From the NCBI RefSeq assembly GCF_011297335.1, contig NZ_JAAOTJ010000005.1, positions 124,001 through 188,000 on the forward strand: a stretch of DNA of 64,000 nucleotides. Reading direction: 5' to 3'. Origin of the DNA: Catellatospora methionotrophica. GTDB taxonomy: Bacteria > Actinomycetota > Actinomycetes > Mycobacteriales > Micromonosporaceae. Below, piece after piece: positions 8,900 to 16,992 of the stretch. The position numbers and the translations under genes were made by a program. The stretch's first letter is position 1. Each line of letters starts with the position of its first letter. The notes below the pieces were generated by a model. The model was not told the DNA's origin, made no database searches, and worked only from the letters and a program-made list of their open reading frames with translations.

Positions 8900-9421
8900 T
8901 CAGGCGCGGGCGGTGTGGGCGGCTACGAGTTTGGCAGTGTCGGTGACGGGCCAGTCGGACTCTGGCTGGTGTACGGCGATGCCGCAGGTGCGCAGGCCGT
9001 CGGAGTCCACCTCGCCGCCGCCCGTGTCGAGCTGCTCGGACAGCTGGGAGATGGTCGGGTTGTGCCCGATGACGAGGACGTTGCGGAACTCCGGTTCCAC
9101 GGTCCGGATCAGGTCGAGCAGGTCGCCGGGCGCGCCGTCGTACAGCTCACGTTCGTAGCGGACCACCGGTGACCCCGCGCCGGCCAGCGCGACGGCGACC
9201 GAGTGCCAGGTCTGGCGGGTACGCCGAGCTGGCGAGCAGAGCACGAGATCGGGCACGTACCCGTGGTTGACCATCCAGGCCCCGGCGGCGGCGGCGTCAG
9301 CGTGGCCGCGGTCGGTGAGCGGGCGGTCGGTGTCGGACAAGCCGACCGGGCGGTCGGCCTTGGCGTGACGCAGCAGCACCAGAGTGCGTGGGCGCGTTGC
9401 GGCGCCGGTCAGCGGAGCCAT
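8900..9421 (-). CDS. sixA: histidine phosphatase family protein (SixA-like)
   Basis: 173 residues. The N-terminal LVLLRHAKA is the RHG/RHA catalytic motif of the phosphoglycerate-mutase-like superfamily, with the His as phospho-acceptor. LCSPARRTRQTW and VLVIGHNPT give the second Arg and the second catalytic His. Length and motif order match SixA, a phosphohistidine phosphatase. I chose the ATG at 9421, which gives MAPLTGAATRPRTL; the frame stays open further upstream but without a credible start. No operon partner is seen: the next gene, fadE5, is 181 nt upstream and separated by a hairpin. Confidence 0.88.
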   Translation of the reverse strand: MAPLTGAATRPRTLVLLRHAKADRPVGLSDTDRPLTDRGHADAAAAGAWMVNHGYVPDLVLCSPARRTRQTWHSVAVALAGAGSPVVRYERELYDGAPGDLLDLIRTVEPEFRNVLVIGHNPTISQLSEQLDTGGGEVDSDGLRTCGIAVHQPESDWPVTDTAKLVAAHTARA

Positions 9422-9517
9422 GTGCTCAGCTTGCCGCACGCGGCGCGGTTGCGCATCCCAACTTCGGCGATAACAGCCCGGCACGCGGCTGACGCCCCGC
9501 GCCCAGCGCTGGGACGG

Positions 9518-9551
9518 GAACGGCGCCCCCTCAGCCGAGGGGACGCCGTTC
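9518..9551 (-). terminator. hairpin terminator downstream of fadE5
   Basis: Inverted repeat GAACGGCGCCCCCT / AGGGGACGCCGTTC with one bulge and a 6-nt loop, about 52 nt past the fadE5 stop. Confidence 0.65.
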
Positions 9552-9602
9552 ACCTATTCGTGGGATGGGCGCGAGGTGTGGCCGGAGCCGCACCCCGTGG
9601 GG

Positions 9603-11438
9603 TCAGAAGGAGGCCTCGTCCAGGTCCATCGGGTCGAGCGTGGCCAGCTCGACGATGCGCCGGTCGGAGCCCAGGCGCGGCAGCACCTCGCGCGAGAAGA
9701 AACGCGCGGTGGCCACGACACCGTTGTAGAAGGCCTCGTCGCTGCCCGGCTCGCCGGACAGCTTGCGCAGCGCCACCTCGGCGCGGCGCAGCAGCAGCCA
9801 GCCGACGACCAGGTCGCCGATGGCCAGCAGCAGGCGGCGGGAGTGCAGGCCGACCTTGTACAGCGCGCGCGGGTCGTCGCCCTGCGACTCGGCCAGCCAG
9901 CCGGTGAAGGTGCCGAGCATGGCCTGTACGTCGCCGAGCGCGGCGGCGAGCGAGGCCCGCTCCTCCTTCAGCTGGCCGTTGCCGGCCTCGTTGGTCAGGA
10001 ACTCCTGGATCTCCCCGGCGACCGACATCAGGGCCCGGCCGTTGTCCCGTACGATCTTGCGGAACACCAGGTCGAGGCTCTGGATCGCGGTGGTGCCCTC
10101 GTACAGCGAATCGATCTTCGCGTCGCGGACGTACTGCTCCAGCGGGTAGTCCTGCAGGAAGCCCGAGCCGCCGAAGGTCTGCAGCGACTCGGAGCTGAGC
10201 AGCTCGGACGCGCGCTCGGAGCCGCAGCCCTTGACCAGCGGCAGCAGGAAGTCGTTGATCTTCTCGGCCCGCTTGGCGGCCTTCTCGTCACCGGCGGCCT
10301 TGGCCATGGCGACCCGGTCCTGCCAGTACGCCGTGTACGCGACCAGCGCCCGCAGGCCCTCGGCGTACGACTTCTGCAGCAGCAGCGAGCGGCGTACGTC
10401 CGGGTGCTGGGTGATGGCGACCCGCGGTGCGGTCTTGTCGGTCATCTTCAGCAGGTCGGCGCCCTGCACCCGCTCCTTGGCGTACGCCAGGGCGTTCAGG
10501 TAACCGGTCGACAGCGTCGCGATGGCCTTGGTGCCGACCATCATGCGGGCGTTCTCGATGATCAGGAACATCTGGCGGATGCCCTCGTGCACCTCGCCGA
10601 CGAGCCAGCCCTTGGCCGGAACGCCGTGCCCGCCGAAGGTGGTCTCGCAGGTCGTGGAGACCTTGATGCCCATCTTGTGCTCGACGTTGGTCACGAAGAC
10701 GCCGTTGCGCTCGCCCAGCTCGCCGCTCTCGGCGTCGAAGTGGAACTTCGGCACGACGAACAGCGACAGACCCTTGGTGCCCGGAGCGCCACCCTCGGGG
10801 CGGGCCAGCACGTAGTGAATGATGTTGTCCGACATGTCGTGCTCGGCCGAGGTGATGAAGCGCTTCACACCCTCGATGTGCCAGGAGCCGTCGTCCTGCT
10901 TGACCGCCTTGGTGCGGCCCGCGCCGACGTCGGAGCCCGCGTCGGGCTCGGTGAGCACCATCGTCGAGCCCCACTTGCGGTCGACGAACAGCTCCGCCCA
11001 CTTCTTCTGCTCGTCGGTGCCTTCGAGGAACAGCACGTGCGCGAACGACGGGCCCGAGCCGAACATCCAGACCGGCGCGTTCGAGCCGAGCACCAGCTCG
11101 GCGAACGCCCAGGTCAGGGTGCGCGGGGCGGAGCTGCCGCCGAGGGCGGGCGGCAGGTCCAGGCGCCAGAACTCGGAGTCCATCCAGGTCTTGAAGGACT
11201 GCTTGAAGCTCTCCGGCATGGCGACGGTGTAGTTCGCCGGGTCGTACACCGGCGGGTTGCGGTCGGCGTCGGCGTAGCTCGCGGCCAGGTCGACGCGCGC
11301 CATGCGGTCGATCTCGTGCAGCACGCTGCGCGCGGTGTCCGCGTCGATGTCGGCGAAGTGGCCCTCGCCGAAGGGCGTGTCGAAGACCTCGAACAGGTTG
11401 AACTCAAGATCACGCAAGTTGCTCTGGTAGTGGCTCAT
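9603..11438 (-). CDS. fadE5: acyl-CoA dehydrogenase FadE5
   Basis: 611 residues, the same length as mycobacterial FadE5. The protein starts [19 protein letters not shown] and keeps the FAD-binding stretch [20 protein letters not shown]. The catalytic base lies in [10 protein letters not shown] (Glu447). The C-terminal extension after the core dehydrogenase domain is typical of the FadE5 group, which oxidises a broad range of acyl-CoAs in the first step of beta-oxidation. Electrons go to ETF and then to a membrane acceptor; a likely acceptor gene, etfD, lies 19 kb away and shares its operator. A GGGCGGGAAGA ribosome-binding site precedes the ATG. It is monocistronic, with a hairpin downstream. 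Confidence 0.95.
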   Translation of the reverse strand: MSHYQSNLRDLEFNLFEVFDTPFGEGHFADIDADTARSVLHEIDRMARVDLAASYADADRNPPVYDPANYTVAMPESFKQSFKTWMDSEFWRLDLPPALGGSSAPRTLTWAFAELVLGSNAPVWMFGSGPSFAHVLFLEGTDEQKKWAELFVDRKWGSTMVLTEPDAGSDVGAGRTKAVKQDDGSWHIEGVKRFITSAEHDMSDNIIHYVLARPEGGAPGTKGLSLFVVPKFHFDAESGELGERNGVFVTNVEHKMGIKVSTTCETTFGGHGVPAKGWLVGEVHEGIRQMFLIIENARMMVGTKAIATLSTGYLNALAYAKERVQGADLLKMTDKTAPRVAITQHPDVRRSLLLQKSYAEGLRALVAYTAYWQDRVAMAKAAGDEKAAKRAEKINDFLLPLVKGCGSERASELLSSESLQTFGGSGFLQDYPLEQYVRDAKIDSLYEGTTAIQSLDLVFRKIVRDNGRALMSVAGEIQEFLTNEAGNGQLKEERASLAAALGDVQAMLGTFTGWLAESQGDDPRALYKVGLHSRRLLLAIGDLVVGWLLLRRAEVALRKLSGEPGSDEAFYNGVVATARFFSREVLPRLGSDRRIVELATLDPMDLDEASF

Positions 11439-11462
11439 TCTTCCCGCCCTCAGCGCATTCAG

Positions 11463-11476
11463 TTACCGACCAGTAA
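11463..11476. promoter_or_regulatory. TTAC-N6-GTAA operator, fadE5 proximal site
   Basis: TTACCGACCAGTAA, 25 nt upstream of the fadE5 start. It has the inverted half-sites TTAC/GTAA separated by six bases, typical of a TetR-family operator, and overlaps the likely promoter. The same layout recurs 25 bp further upstream and before etfD at 30958-30971. Confidence 0.65.
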
Positions 11477-11487
11477 GTACGACTCTA

Positions 11488-11501
11488 TTACTCACGAGTA
11501 A
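11488..11501. promoter_or_regulatory. TTAC-N6-GTAA operator, fadE5 distal site
   Basis: TTACTCACGAGTAA, with an extended perfect inverted repeat TTACTC-AC-GAGTAA. It is 25 bp centre to centre from the proximal site, about two and a half helical turns. The regulator is not encoded next to it. Confidence 0.62.
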
Positions 11502-11603
11502 CCATCGGCAAGCAAACTCCCGACATCTCCCCACCCACACCAGGTGAAATCCCCCACACCCGCGCCTACCCGCTTAGCGCGCCCGTCGACTCGCTCCGCG
11601 GAT

Positions 11604-11670
11604 GAAGATCACTGTTTGTGGTCAAAAGGTGGGGTGTGGCCGCAGATCTTGACCGCAAACGGCGATCTTC
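11604..11670. repeat. long imperfect inverted repeat (22-bp arms) in the fadE5/44-aa ORF gap
   Basis: Arms 11604-11625 and 11649-11670 match at 19 of 22 positions (GAAGATC...GTTTG.GGTCAA and its complement), with a 23-nt loop. Read as + strand RNA, two of the three mismatches are G-U pairs, so the stem holds on that strand better than on the other. It lies 145 nt upstream of the 44-aa ORF. The rest of the 376-nt gap (11439-11814) holds the fadE5 operators and nothing else I can identify. Confidence 0.7.
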
Positions 11671-11814
11671 CCTCGCCAGCCGAACGGACATACTCCCCAT
11701 ACCGGACATGCGCAAGCGACCACGCCGCCGGAGCGCAACCATTCGGCAGCGGCGTCGTTCTTCCGGGTGACGCGCGGGCACCCTCGCCCCGCCCGCCACA
11801 GGGGAGGAAGAAAG

Positions 11815-11949
11815 ATGATCGAGAATCTGCGCAAGCTCATGTTCGAGCCGCGCTTCCCGGTCCGCTACATCGGCCGCCACCGGGCGCCGAGCGCACTGCC
11901 GGTGCTGAATCTCGCGGTCCGGCGCGGCCGGTCCACCTCGGTCGCCTAG
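11815..11949 (+). CDS. small basic protein, 44 aa, unknown function
   Basis: The ATG is preceded by the strong ribosome-binding site GGGGAGGAAG at 6-nt spacing, the main reason to call it. The product starts MIENLRKLMFEPRFPVRYIG and is rich in Arg and Pro with no membrane helix. Its TAG stop overlaps, by two bases, the TAG stop of the converging phosphatase gene, both being read from one CTAG. A long hairpin lies upstream in the probable leader. I do not recognise the family. Confidence 0.6.
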   Translation: MIENLRKLMFEPRFPVRYIGRHRAPSALPVLNLAVRRGRSTSVA

Positions 11950-13073
11950 TTCGCCGCGCCGAGTTCCCAGCTCGGCACCGAGGCCAGGGTGGGCTGCGAC
12001 GGACCCGCGTACTCCATCAGGATCAGCGCGATGTCGTCGTCCAGCCGGTTGTGCACCCACTCCATCAGCGCCGACTCGACCGAGGCCAGGCCGTCGCCCA
12101 CGGTGCCGTGGCCGAGCAGCTTCCAGGCCCGCTCGGTGATCGGGAAGAACTCGCCGTCGCGCCGCGCCTCGGCCAGGCCGTCGGTCAGCAGCAGCAGCCG
12201 GTCGCCCGGCTCCAGCCGCTCCACCCGGCTGCGCACCACCGGCATGAACCCCAGCGGCGGGGCGGGCGAAGGCGGATCGAGGGTGATGACCTCACCGCGC
12301 CGGATCAGGATCGGCGCGGGGTGGCCGCAGTTCACGATGGTCAGCGTGCCGCCACGCTCCTCGACCAGGCACGCCGTCACGAAGTCCTCGTCACCGACGC
12401 TGCGGGCCACGGCCCGGTCCAGGTCGGCGACGATCGCGCGCAGGTCGGCCCGTTCGAAGGCGACATGGCGGTACGAGCCCAGCACGATGCTCGCCGTACG
12501 CACCGCGTCCAGGCCCTTGCCCCGCACATCCCCGATGATCATGCGTACGCCGTACGGGGTGTCCAGCGCCTCGTACAGGTCACCGCCGATGTCGGCCGCC
12601 GCGGTCGCGGAGATGTAGCGGCCCGCCACCGCCAGCGCGCCCACCTTCGGCCCCAGCGGGCGCAGCACGGCCTGCTGGGCGATGGTGGCCAGCTTGGCCA
12701 GCTCGGCGATCCGTTCGGCCTGCCGCTGGCGGACCACCGCCACCAGCGCCGCGATGCCGGTCGCCAGACCGATGCCGACGACGTTGATGAACGCCGACAG
12801 GTCGTCGGCGCTCATGCCGAAGAAGGCGAACACGGTGCCCACCGCCGTCGCGACCACCCCGGCGACCAGCACGGCCTGCCACGGAGCGAACACCGCGGCG
12901 AGGAACGGCACCGTCGCCATGAGGCCGACGAAGCGGGCTTCACGGCCGTCGGCCAGCTCCACCGAGCTGATCAAGAAGAGCAGCACAAAGGCCGCGCCGA
13001 GTCCGGCGCGGAATCCAGGGCTTAGCGGGCGGCCGCCCGACAGGGCAAGTGGTATGCGTACGGCAACCAGCAT
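11946..13073 (-). CDS. membrane-bound SpoIIE-type PP2C phosphatase
   Basis: 375 residues. Residues 1-130 hold about five membrane helices and end in a coiled-coil-like linker (RQRQAERIAELAKLATIAQQ). The rest is a SpoIIE/PPM Ser/Thr phosphatase domain: DIGGDLYEAL and DVRGKGLDA carry the two metal-binding Asp residues, followed by NCGHPAPIL, LLLTDGLAEAR and the final DDDIALILMEY. Such proteins usually dephosphorylate anti-sigma-factor antagonists in partner-switching pathways. No anti-sigma or antagonist gene lies nearby, so the partner is unknown. The membrane part could sense an envelope or ligand signal. Confidence 0.9.
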   Translation of the reverse strand: MLVAVRIPLALSGGRPLSPGFRAGLGAAFVLLFLISSVELADGREARFVGLMATVPFLAAVFAPWQAVLVAGVVATAVGTVFAFFGMSADDLSAFINVVGIGLATGIAALVAVVRQRQAERIAELAKLATIAQQAVLRPLGPKVGALAVAGRYISATAAADIGGDLYEALDTPYGVRMIIGDVRGKGLDAVRTASIVLGSYRHVAFERADLRAIVADLDRAVARSVGDEDFVTACLVEERGGTLTIVNCGHPAPILIRRGEVITLDPPSPAPPLGFMPVVRSRVERLEPGDRLLLLTDGLAEARRDGEFFPITERAWKLLGHGTVGDGLASVESALMEWVHNRLDDDIALILMEYAGPSQPTLASVPSWELGAAN

Positions 13074-13227
13074 GCCTGATCAACTTCGCTACACCGCTCA
13101 GATTGTCTCGTCGGCGGAGCGCATTCTGTACGGTCGGGTGAGACGCTCTTTCACGTTTTTTCAGAAACTGTTTGGCTGGTTGTCGGAAACGAGCAGCGTG
13201 CGCCCGATCCGCGCGCGACGGCCGAGG

Positions 13228-13806
13228 TCAGGCCGTCGGCCACGTCCGCCAGTTGAGGTACGACCGCGACGCCGTCGGGCCGCGCTGGCCCTGATAGCGC
13301 GAGCCGTTCACGCTCGACCCGTACGGGTGCTCGGCCTCCGACGACAGCCGCAGCACGCAGAGCTGGCCGATCTTCATCCCCGGCCACAGCCGGATCGGCA
13401 GCGTCGCCACATTGGACAGTTCCAGCGTCACGTGCCCGGAGAAGCCCGGGTCGATGAAGCCCGCCGTCGAATGCGTCAGCAGCCCCAGCCGGCCCAGGCT
13501 CGACTTGCCCTCCAGCCGCGCCGCCAGCTGGTTGCCCAGCGTGACGACCTCCAGCGTCGAGGCGAGCACGAACTCTCCCGGGTGCAGCACGAACGGCTGC
13601 CCGTCCTGCACCTCGACCATGGTCGTCAGGTCGTCCTGCTGCTCGGCCGGGTCGATGTGCGTGTACAGGTGGTTGTTGAACACCCGGAACAGGCGGTCCA
13701 GCCGGACGTCGATGCTCGACGGCTGCACCAGGCTCGGCTCGAACGGCTCCAACTCCAGGTGGCCGGACTTGATCTCGGCCACGAGGTCCCGGTCGGATAG
13801 CAACAC
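13228..13806 (-). CDS. dcd: dCTP deaminase
   Basis: 192 residues, the family length. The GTG start gives VLLSDRDL, as in other Dcd proteins that begin [45 protein letters not shown] and [10 protein letters not shown] are the conserved nucleotide-binding and active-site segments. The Glu in the stretch from [12 protein letters not shown] is the expected catalytic base. Actinobacterial members are often bifunctional, making dUMP directly from dCTP. It feeds dTMP synthesis. It is divergent from the flavin-type gene at 13990, and the 183-nt gap holds an SOS box nearer that gene. Confidence 0.95.
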   Translation of the reverse strand: MLLSDRDLVAEIKSGHLELEPFEPSLVQPSSIDVRLDRLFRVFNNHLYTHIDPAEQQDDLTTMVEVQDGQPFVLHPGEFVLASTLEVVTLGNQLAARLEGKSSLGRLGLLTHSTAGFIDPGFSGHVTLELSNVATLPIRLWPGMKIGQLCVLRLSSEAEHPYGSSVNGSRYQGQRGPTASRSYLNWRTWPTA

Positions 13807-13960
13807 GCAGCGGAGCCTACCTTCCGCCCCTCCACGGCCGCGATTTCGCCGCTCATACCGGGCCGAACGGGCGAATTTTGCTCCGTCGCCGCAGTCCACG
13901 AGGGCTTCTTCGGCCGACGATCACCCGATAGGGGACGCACCGCGTGTCTCGATGGCGCAC

Positions 13961-13976
13961 TAGAACATGTGTTCGA
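13961..13976. promoter_or_regulatory. LexA (SOS) box
   Basis: TAGAACATGTGTTCGA differs at one position from the actinobacterial LexA consensus TCGAAC-N4-GTTCGA. It ends 13 nt before the ATG at 13990 and 154 nt from the dcd start. The position fits repression of the 13990 gene. Confidence 0.65.
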
Positions 13977-13989
13977 TAAAGTCCACCGC

Positions 13990-14496
13990 ATGGCAACCTG
14001 GACCGCATTCGCCGCCGCCACGCCGTGGCTGGCCTCGTCGATCCGCGCCCTGCTGCACCAGTACGGGCCGGGCATGGGCTACCTGGCGACCGTACGGGCC
14101 GACGGCGGGCCGCGGGTGCACCCCGTCTCCCCCATCGTCACCGACGAGGGCCTCTACTGCTTCGTGATCGACTCACCGAAGCGCCGAGACCTCGAACGCG
14201 ACGGGCGCTACGCCCTGCACGCCTTCCCCGCCGAGGACAGCGACGTCGAGGCGTACGTCAGCGGCCGCGCCCACCCCGTCACCAGCATCGCCACCGTCGA
14301 GCGCCTGGTCCGCCTGCACCGGGCCGCGCCGACCGTCGACTGGCGGCTGTACGAGCTCACCGTCGAGTCCGCGCTGCTGCACCGGCACGAGGCGGGCGCC
14401 TACCCGACCACCTGGCGCGACACGTCGGCGGACAGGAACGGGCCGACCCACGACAGCCGACCCCGCAAGCCTTTCCTCCAGCTCGTGGCGGCGTAG
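13990..14496 (+). CDS. pyridoxamine 5'-phosphate oxidase-fold protein, likely SOS-regulated
   Basis: 168 residues from the ATG at 13990 (MATWTAFAAATPWLASS). The split beta-barrel signature of the PNPOx-like/F420-binding superfamily is visible: GYLATVRADGGPRVHPVSPIV followed by GLYCFVIDSPKRRDLERDGRYALH. It lacks the clear substrate residues of true PdxH, so it is more likely a flavin- or F420-binding or haem-utilisation relative. An ATG 21 nt further upstream lies inside the SOS box, so I rejected that start. No ribosome-binding site is seen, so the mRNA may be leaderless or nearly so. Confidence 0.8.
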   Translation: MATWTAFAAATPWLASSIRALLHQYGPGMGYLATVRADGGPRVHPVSPIVTDEGLYCFVIDSPKRRDLERDGRYALHAFPAEDSDVEAYVSGRAHPVTSIATVERLVRLHRAAPTVDWRLYELTVESALLHRHEAGAYPTTWRDTSADRNGPTHDSRPRKPFLQLVAA

Positions 14497-14570
14497 TGGA
14501 GAACGCGGCGAACTGCCGCCGTCACCTACGTGCACGCGGGGCGTGACGTCAGGTACAGTGGTGGCCGCTC

Positions 14571-14644
14571 GCGGGTGTAGTTCAATGGCAGAACATCAGC
14601 TTCCCAAGCTGACAGTGAGGGTTCGATTCCCTTCACCCGCTCCA
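14571..14644 (+). tRNA. tRNA-Gly (CCC)
   Basis: Acceptor stem GCGGGTG/CACCCGC with discriminator T and encoded CCA. The anticodon arm is TCAGC-TTCCCAA-GCTGA, giving anticodon CCC. The T arm carries GGTTCGATTCC. A hairpin terminator follows 8 nt later. Confidence 0.95.
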
Positions 14645-14651
14645 CGGAGAA

Positions 14652-14684
14652 AAGCCTGGTAGGACGCGAGTCCCCACCAGGCTT
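14652..14684 (+). terminator. terminator after tRNA-Gly
   Basis: Stem AAGCCTGGT/ACCAGGCTT with a 15-nt loop, followed by TCTCTATTCTCC. Confidence 0.75.
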
Positions 14685-14716
14685 CTCTATTCTCCGCCGG
14701 CTTGCCCGTCATGCGG

Positions 14717-15226
14717 TCAGCCCACGTGCAGCACGAGGATCTCGTGGTCGGCGAGCGCGGTCAGCTGGTCCCGCAGGATCCGCAGGCCGTCGCGAGCGGC
14801 AGTGGCAGCCTCTTCGAACCCGTAGTCCATCGACGCGAAGTGCCGCAGCAGCTCGTCGTCACCATGAACGGCGGGATCCAGTCGCGGCAGGAGCACCCGG
14901 TGTGCCGGTGTGATCGGCAGCGTGAGGCTGAACGAGGAGTTGATGATGTCGAACTCCGCGCGGTGTTCGGACGCGAACAGGTCAGCCCCTCGCTCCTTGA
15001 GGTAGGTCAGCAGGTGGACCATGCAGTAGCCGGACCAGCCGTAGTCGTCGGCGACCCGGCGGCCGACCAGCCGCAGGGTGTCGCCGGGCAGCTCGTGGCC
15101 GCCACCGGCGACGTCCTCGTACGTACGGTCCGACCGGGCGTCGCGTGCGGCGGCGAGCTGTGCGGCGGCCACCAGCCGGGCGATGTCCGAGCGGTCGAGG
15201 ACGTGGAAGCTTGCTATCGCGGACAC
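14717..15226 (-). CDS. conserved-looking hypothetical protein, 169 aa
   Basis: The product starts MSAIASFHVLDRSDIARLV and is soluble and mostly helical by composition. It has no signal peptide and no motif that I recognise. The phrase YGWSGYCMVHLLTYLKERG and acidic patches such as DDELLRHF stand out. The gene starts only 3 nt after the stop of the membrane-protein gene upstream, so the two are surely co-transcribed and probably coupled. This hints at a soluble partner of that membrane protein. tRNA-Gly lies just beyond its 3' end. Confidence 0.75.
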   Translation of the reverse strand: MSAIASFHVLDRSDIARLVAAAQLAAARDARSDRTYEDVAGGGHELPGDTLRLVGRRVADDYGWSGYCMVHLLTYLKERGADLFASEHRAEFDIINSSFSLTLPITPAHRVLLPRLDPAVHGDDELLRHFASMDYGFEEAATAARDGLRILRDQLTALADHEILVLHVG

Positions 15227-15229
15227 GGG

Positions 15230-15577
15230 TCACTTTCCTGCTGGGCGGGAGCCGTCGTGGCAGTACGCGGTGGTGTGCACGCCGGGCGGGGCGGTGTCGG
15301 TCGCGAAGCCCGTGACGAACGCCGCCCCCAGCGAGAGCACGCCGACGATCGCACCGACGGCGAAGTCGCGCGACTTTATCGAGTCGGTCTCGACGATCGT
15401 GGACAGGCTGCCCAGGAAGACGATGAACCACGGCACGACGCCGAGGAACGCGGCGCTGAGATACCACGCCTGGGCGCAGCCGCCGAACTGTGAACGCCCC
15501 AGCAGCAGCATCACCGCCGCGGGACACAGTCCGACCAGGACACCCGCACTCCGCCGCAGCCACCTCGACGCCCCCAT
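15230..15577 (-). CDS. small membrane protein, 115 aa, unknown function
   Basis: Starts MGASRWLRRSAG, with three predicted membrane helices (VLVGLCPAAVMLLLG, WYLSAAFLGVVPWFIVFLG, AVGAIVGVLSLGAAFVTGF) and a Cys-containing outer tail. Two cysteines in GGCAQAW and AYCHDG could pair outside the membrane. The frame stays open far upstream, but the ATG at 15577 is the only start that keeps the membrane architecture compact and clear of the deacetylase gene. It forms a two-gene unit with the 169-aa gene downstream. Confidence 0.7.
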   Translation of the reverse strand: MGASRWLRRSAGVLVGLCPAAVMLLLGRSQFGGCAQAWYLSAAFLGVVPWFIVFLGSLSTIVETDSIKSRDFAVGAIVGVLSLGAAFVTGFATDTAPPGVHTTAYCHDGSRPAGK

Positions 15578-15624
15578 GCGCGGCAGGCTACGCCGATGGC
15601 GCGCGACCGTGGGGGCGGTGCTGT

Positions 15625-16491
15625 TCAGCCCGCGAGGACCTCGGACAGGGTCGCCGGTGCGAGGTCGCGCTCGGCCAGCCCGCGCAGGATGTGCGGCAGG
15701 GCCTCGTCGGTGAAGCGGGCGTTGGCCTCGGTGACGTGCAGGATGACGATCGAGCCGGGTTTGACCTTCTTGAGTACGGCGTTGACGATCGGGCGCCAGC
15801 CGGTGGCGAACGGGTCGCCGCTGACGACGTCGCCGTCGACGACGGTCAGGCCCAGTGGAGCCATGGCACGCAGCGCCGCCCGGTCGTGACACAGGCCGGG
15901 GAAGCGGAAGTAGCGGGTCTGGCGTCCGCCGTACGCCTCGATGATTGTGAAGGTCTTCGCGACGTCCTCGGTCATCGCGGCGGGGGCGATGCGCGGCAGG
16001 TTGTAGCAGCCGCTGGTGAAGCCCTGGTGGCCGAACGTGTGGTTGGCGAGCTCGAAGCGCGGGTTGGCGGCGAGGCGTTCGGTCAGCTCGGGGTAGCGCT
16101 GCACCCACTTGCCGGTCAGGAAGAACGTCGCCGGGACCTGCTCGCGCTCCAGCATTTCAATGATCTTGACATTGGCGTACGAGGTGATGCTGCCGTTCCT
16201 GAGCTGCGCCAGCATGCGGTCGGTCATGTCGGCGTCGAAGGTCAGCGCGACCAGGTTGCCGGTGCGTGGTCCGTGGTTGACGACCGGCGGCAGCAGCCCG
16301 GCCTTGGTCTGGCCGGGCCGCAGCGGCTTCGTGATCGGCGACGGCGCGGGGACGGCCGACGGGGTGGGCGACGCGACGGCGCTGGGGGACGGCGCGGCCA
16401 CGAACGCCGGTTCCTGCTCGGCGGGACCGCATCCGGCCAGCAGGACGGCGGTCACGGCGCACAGCAGCAGAACGGCGGAGGGGAGTCGCAC
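15625..16491 (-). CDS. polysaccharide deacetylase lipoprotein
   Basis: 288 residues from a GTG start. The N-terminus is a lipoprotein signal (VRLPSAVLLLCAVTAVLLAGC) with lipobox LAGC, then a Ser/Pro-rich linker of about 45 residues. The NodB-type domain shows VALTFDADM (catalytic Asp and metal Asp), NHTFGHQ (metal His residues), YFRFPGLCH and a final IVILHVTEAN. It should remove acetyl groups from a cell-envelope glycan such as peptidoglycan. The usual TFDDG is TFDAD here, a variation seen in some family members. It lies 53 nt downstream of the thioesterase gene and may share its transcript. Confidence 0.88.
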   Translation of the reverse strand: MRLPSAVLLLCAVTAVLLAGCGPAEQEPAFVAAPSPSAVASPTPSAVPAPSPITKPLRPGQTKAGLLPPVVNHGPRTGNLVALTFDADMTDRMLAQLRNGSITSYANVKIIEMLEREQVPATFFLTGKWVQRYPELTERLAANPRFELANHTFGHQGFTSGCYNLPRIAPAAMTEDVAKTFTIIEAYGGRQTRYFRFPGLCHDRAALRAMAPLGLTVVDGDVVSGDPFATGWRPIVNAVLKKVKPGSIVILHVTEANARFTDEALPHILRGLAERDLAPATLSEVLAG

Positions 16492-16544
16492 GCGGCAATG
16501 ATGGCAGGAGACGCCCCACCTCGCCGACCGAACCCGAATCGGGC

Positions 16545-16982
16545 TCAGCGCGAGAGGCTGCCCGCGATCTCGCGGCCCTGCTCGGTCCACGGCGTGGGGC
16601 GGCCGGAGCGGTCCATCTTCACCATGACGCGGCGGCCGTCGGCGAAGACCGTCGTGCCGTCCTCGGACAGGAAGCGGAAGCCGTACACGGCGCTGGTCTC
16701 GCCCATGCCGTCGAGCCAGAACTGGACCAGGATCGGGCCGGTGCCCCGGACGGGAGCGTGGTAGGTGATGGTGAACTCGCGGACCGCGGCGATCATGTCG
16801 GGGCTGCTGGGGACCCCGTTCTGGAAGCTGTAGCCGTGCTCGGCCCAGAACTCCGCCATCGCCCGCTCCAGGATCAGGGCATAGCGGGCGTTGTGCATGA
16901 GGCCGACGATGTCCAGGTCGTCGATGTGGACGACGGCGCGGCGGATGGTGCCGGTGGTGGGGTCGAGCGTGGCGGTGGTCAT
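16545..16982 (-). CDS. acyl-CoA thioesterase, hotdog fold (4HBT family)
   Basis: 145 residues. HIDDLDIVGLMHNARYALILERA matches the 4-hydroxybenzoyl-CoA thioesterase pattern, with the usual D-x-x-G-H-x-N region appearing as DIVGLMHN, so the His is kept. The later YHAPVRGTGPI and SAVYGFRFLSEDG fit the hotdog sheet. It starts 10 nt after the stop of the TetR gene and so belongs to the same operon. It would hydrolyse an acyl-CoA; the acyl group is unknown. Confidence 0.85.
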   Translation of the reverse strand: MTTATLDPTTGTIRRAVVHIDDLDIVGLMHNARYALILERAMAEFWAEHGYSFQNGVPSSPDMIAAVREFTITYHAPVRGTGPILVQFWLDGMGETSAVYGFRFLSEDGTTVFADGRRVMVKMDRSGRPTPWTEQGREIAGSLSR

Positions 16983-16992
16983 CTGGGGCCCT

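Noticed and set aside
9576-11501. 641-codon open frame on the + strand
   Set aside because: Antisense to fadE5, which matches a known 611-residue enzyme over its full length.
13969-13989. ATG 21 nt upstream of the chosen PNPOx start
   Set aside because: It lies inside the LexA box and has no ribosome-binding site; family similarity starts after 13990.
14571-15577. Integrated mobile element at tRNA-Gly
   Set aside because: No integrase, no repeat of the tRNA 3' end and no composition change were seen.
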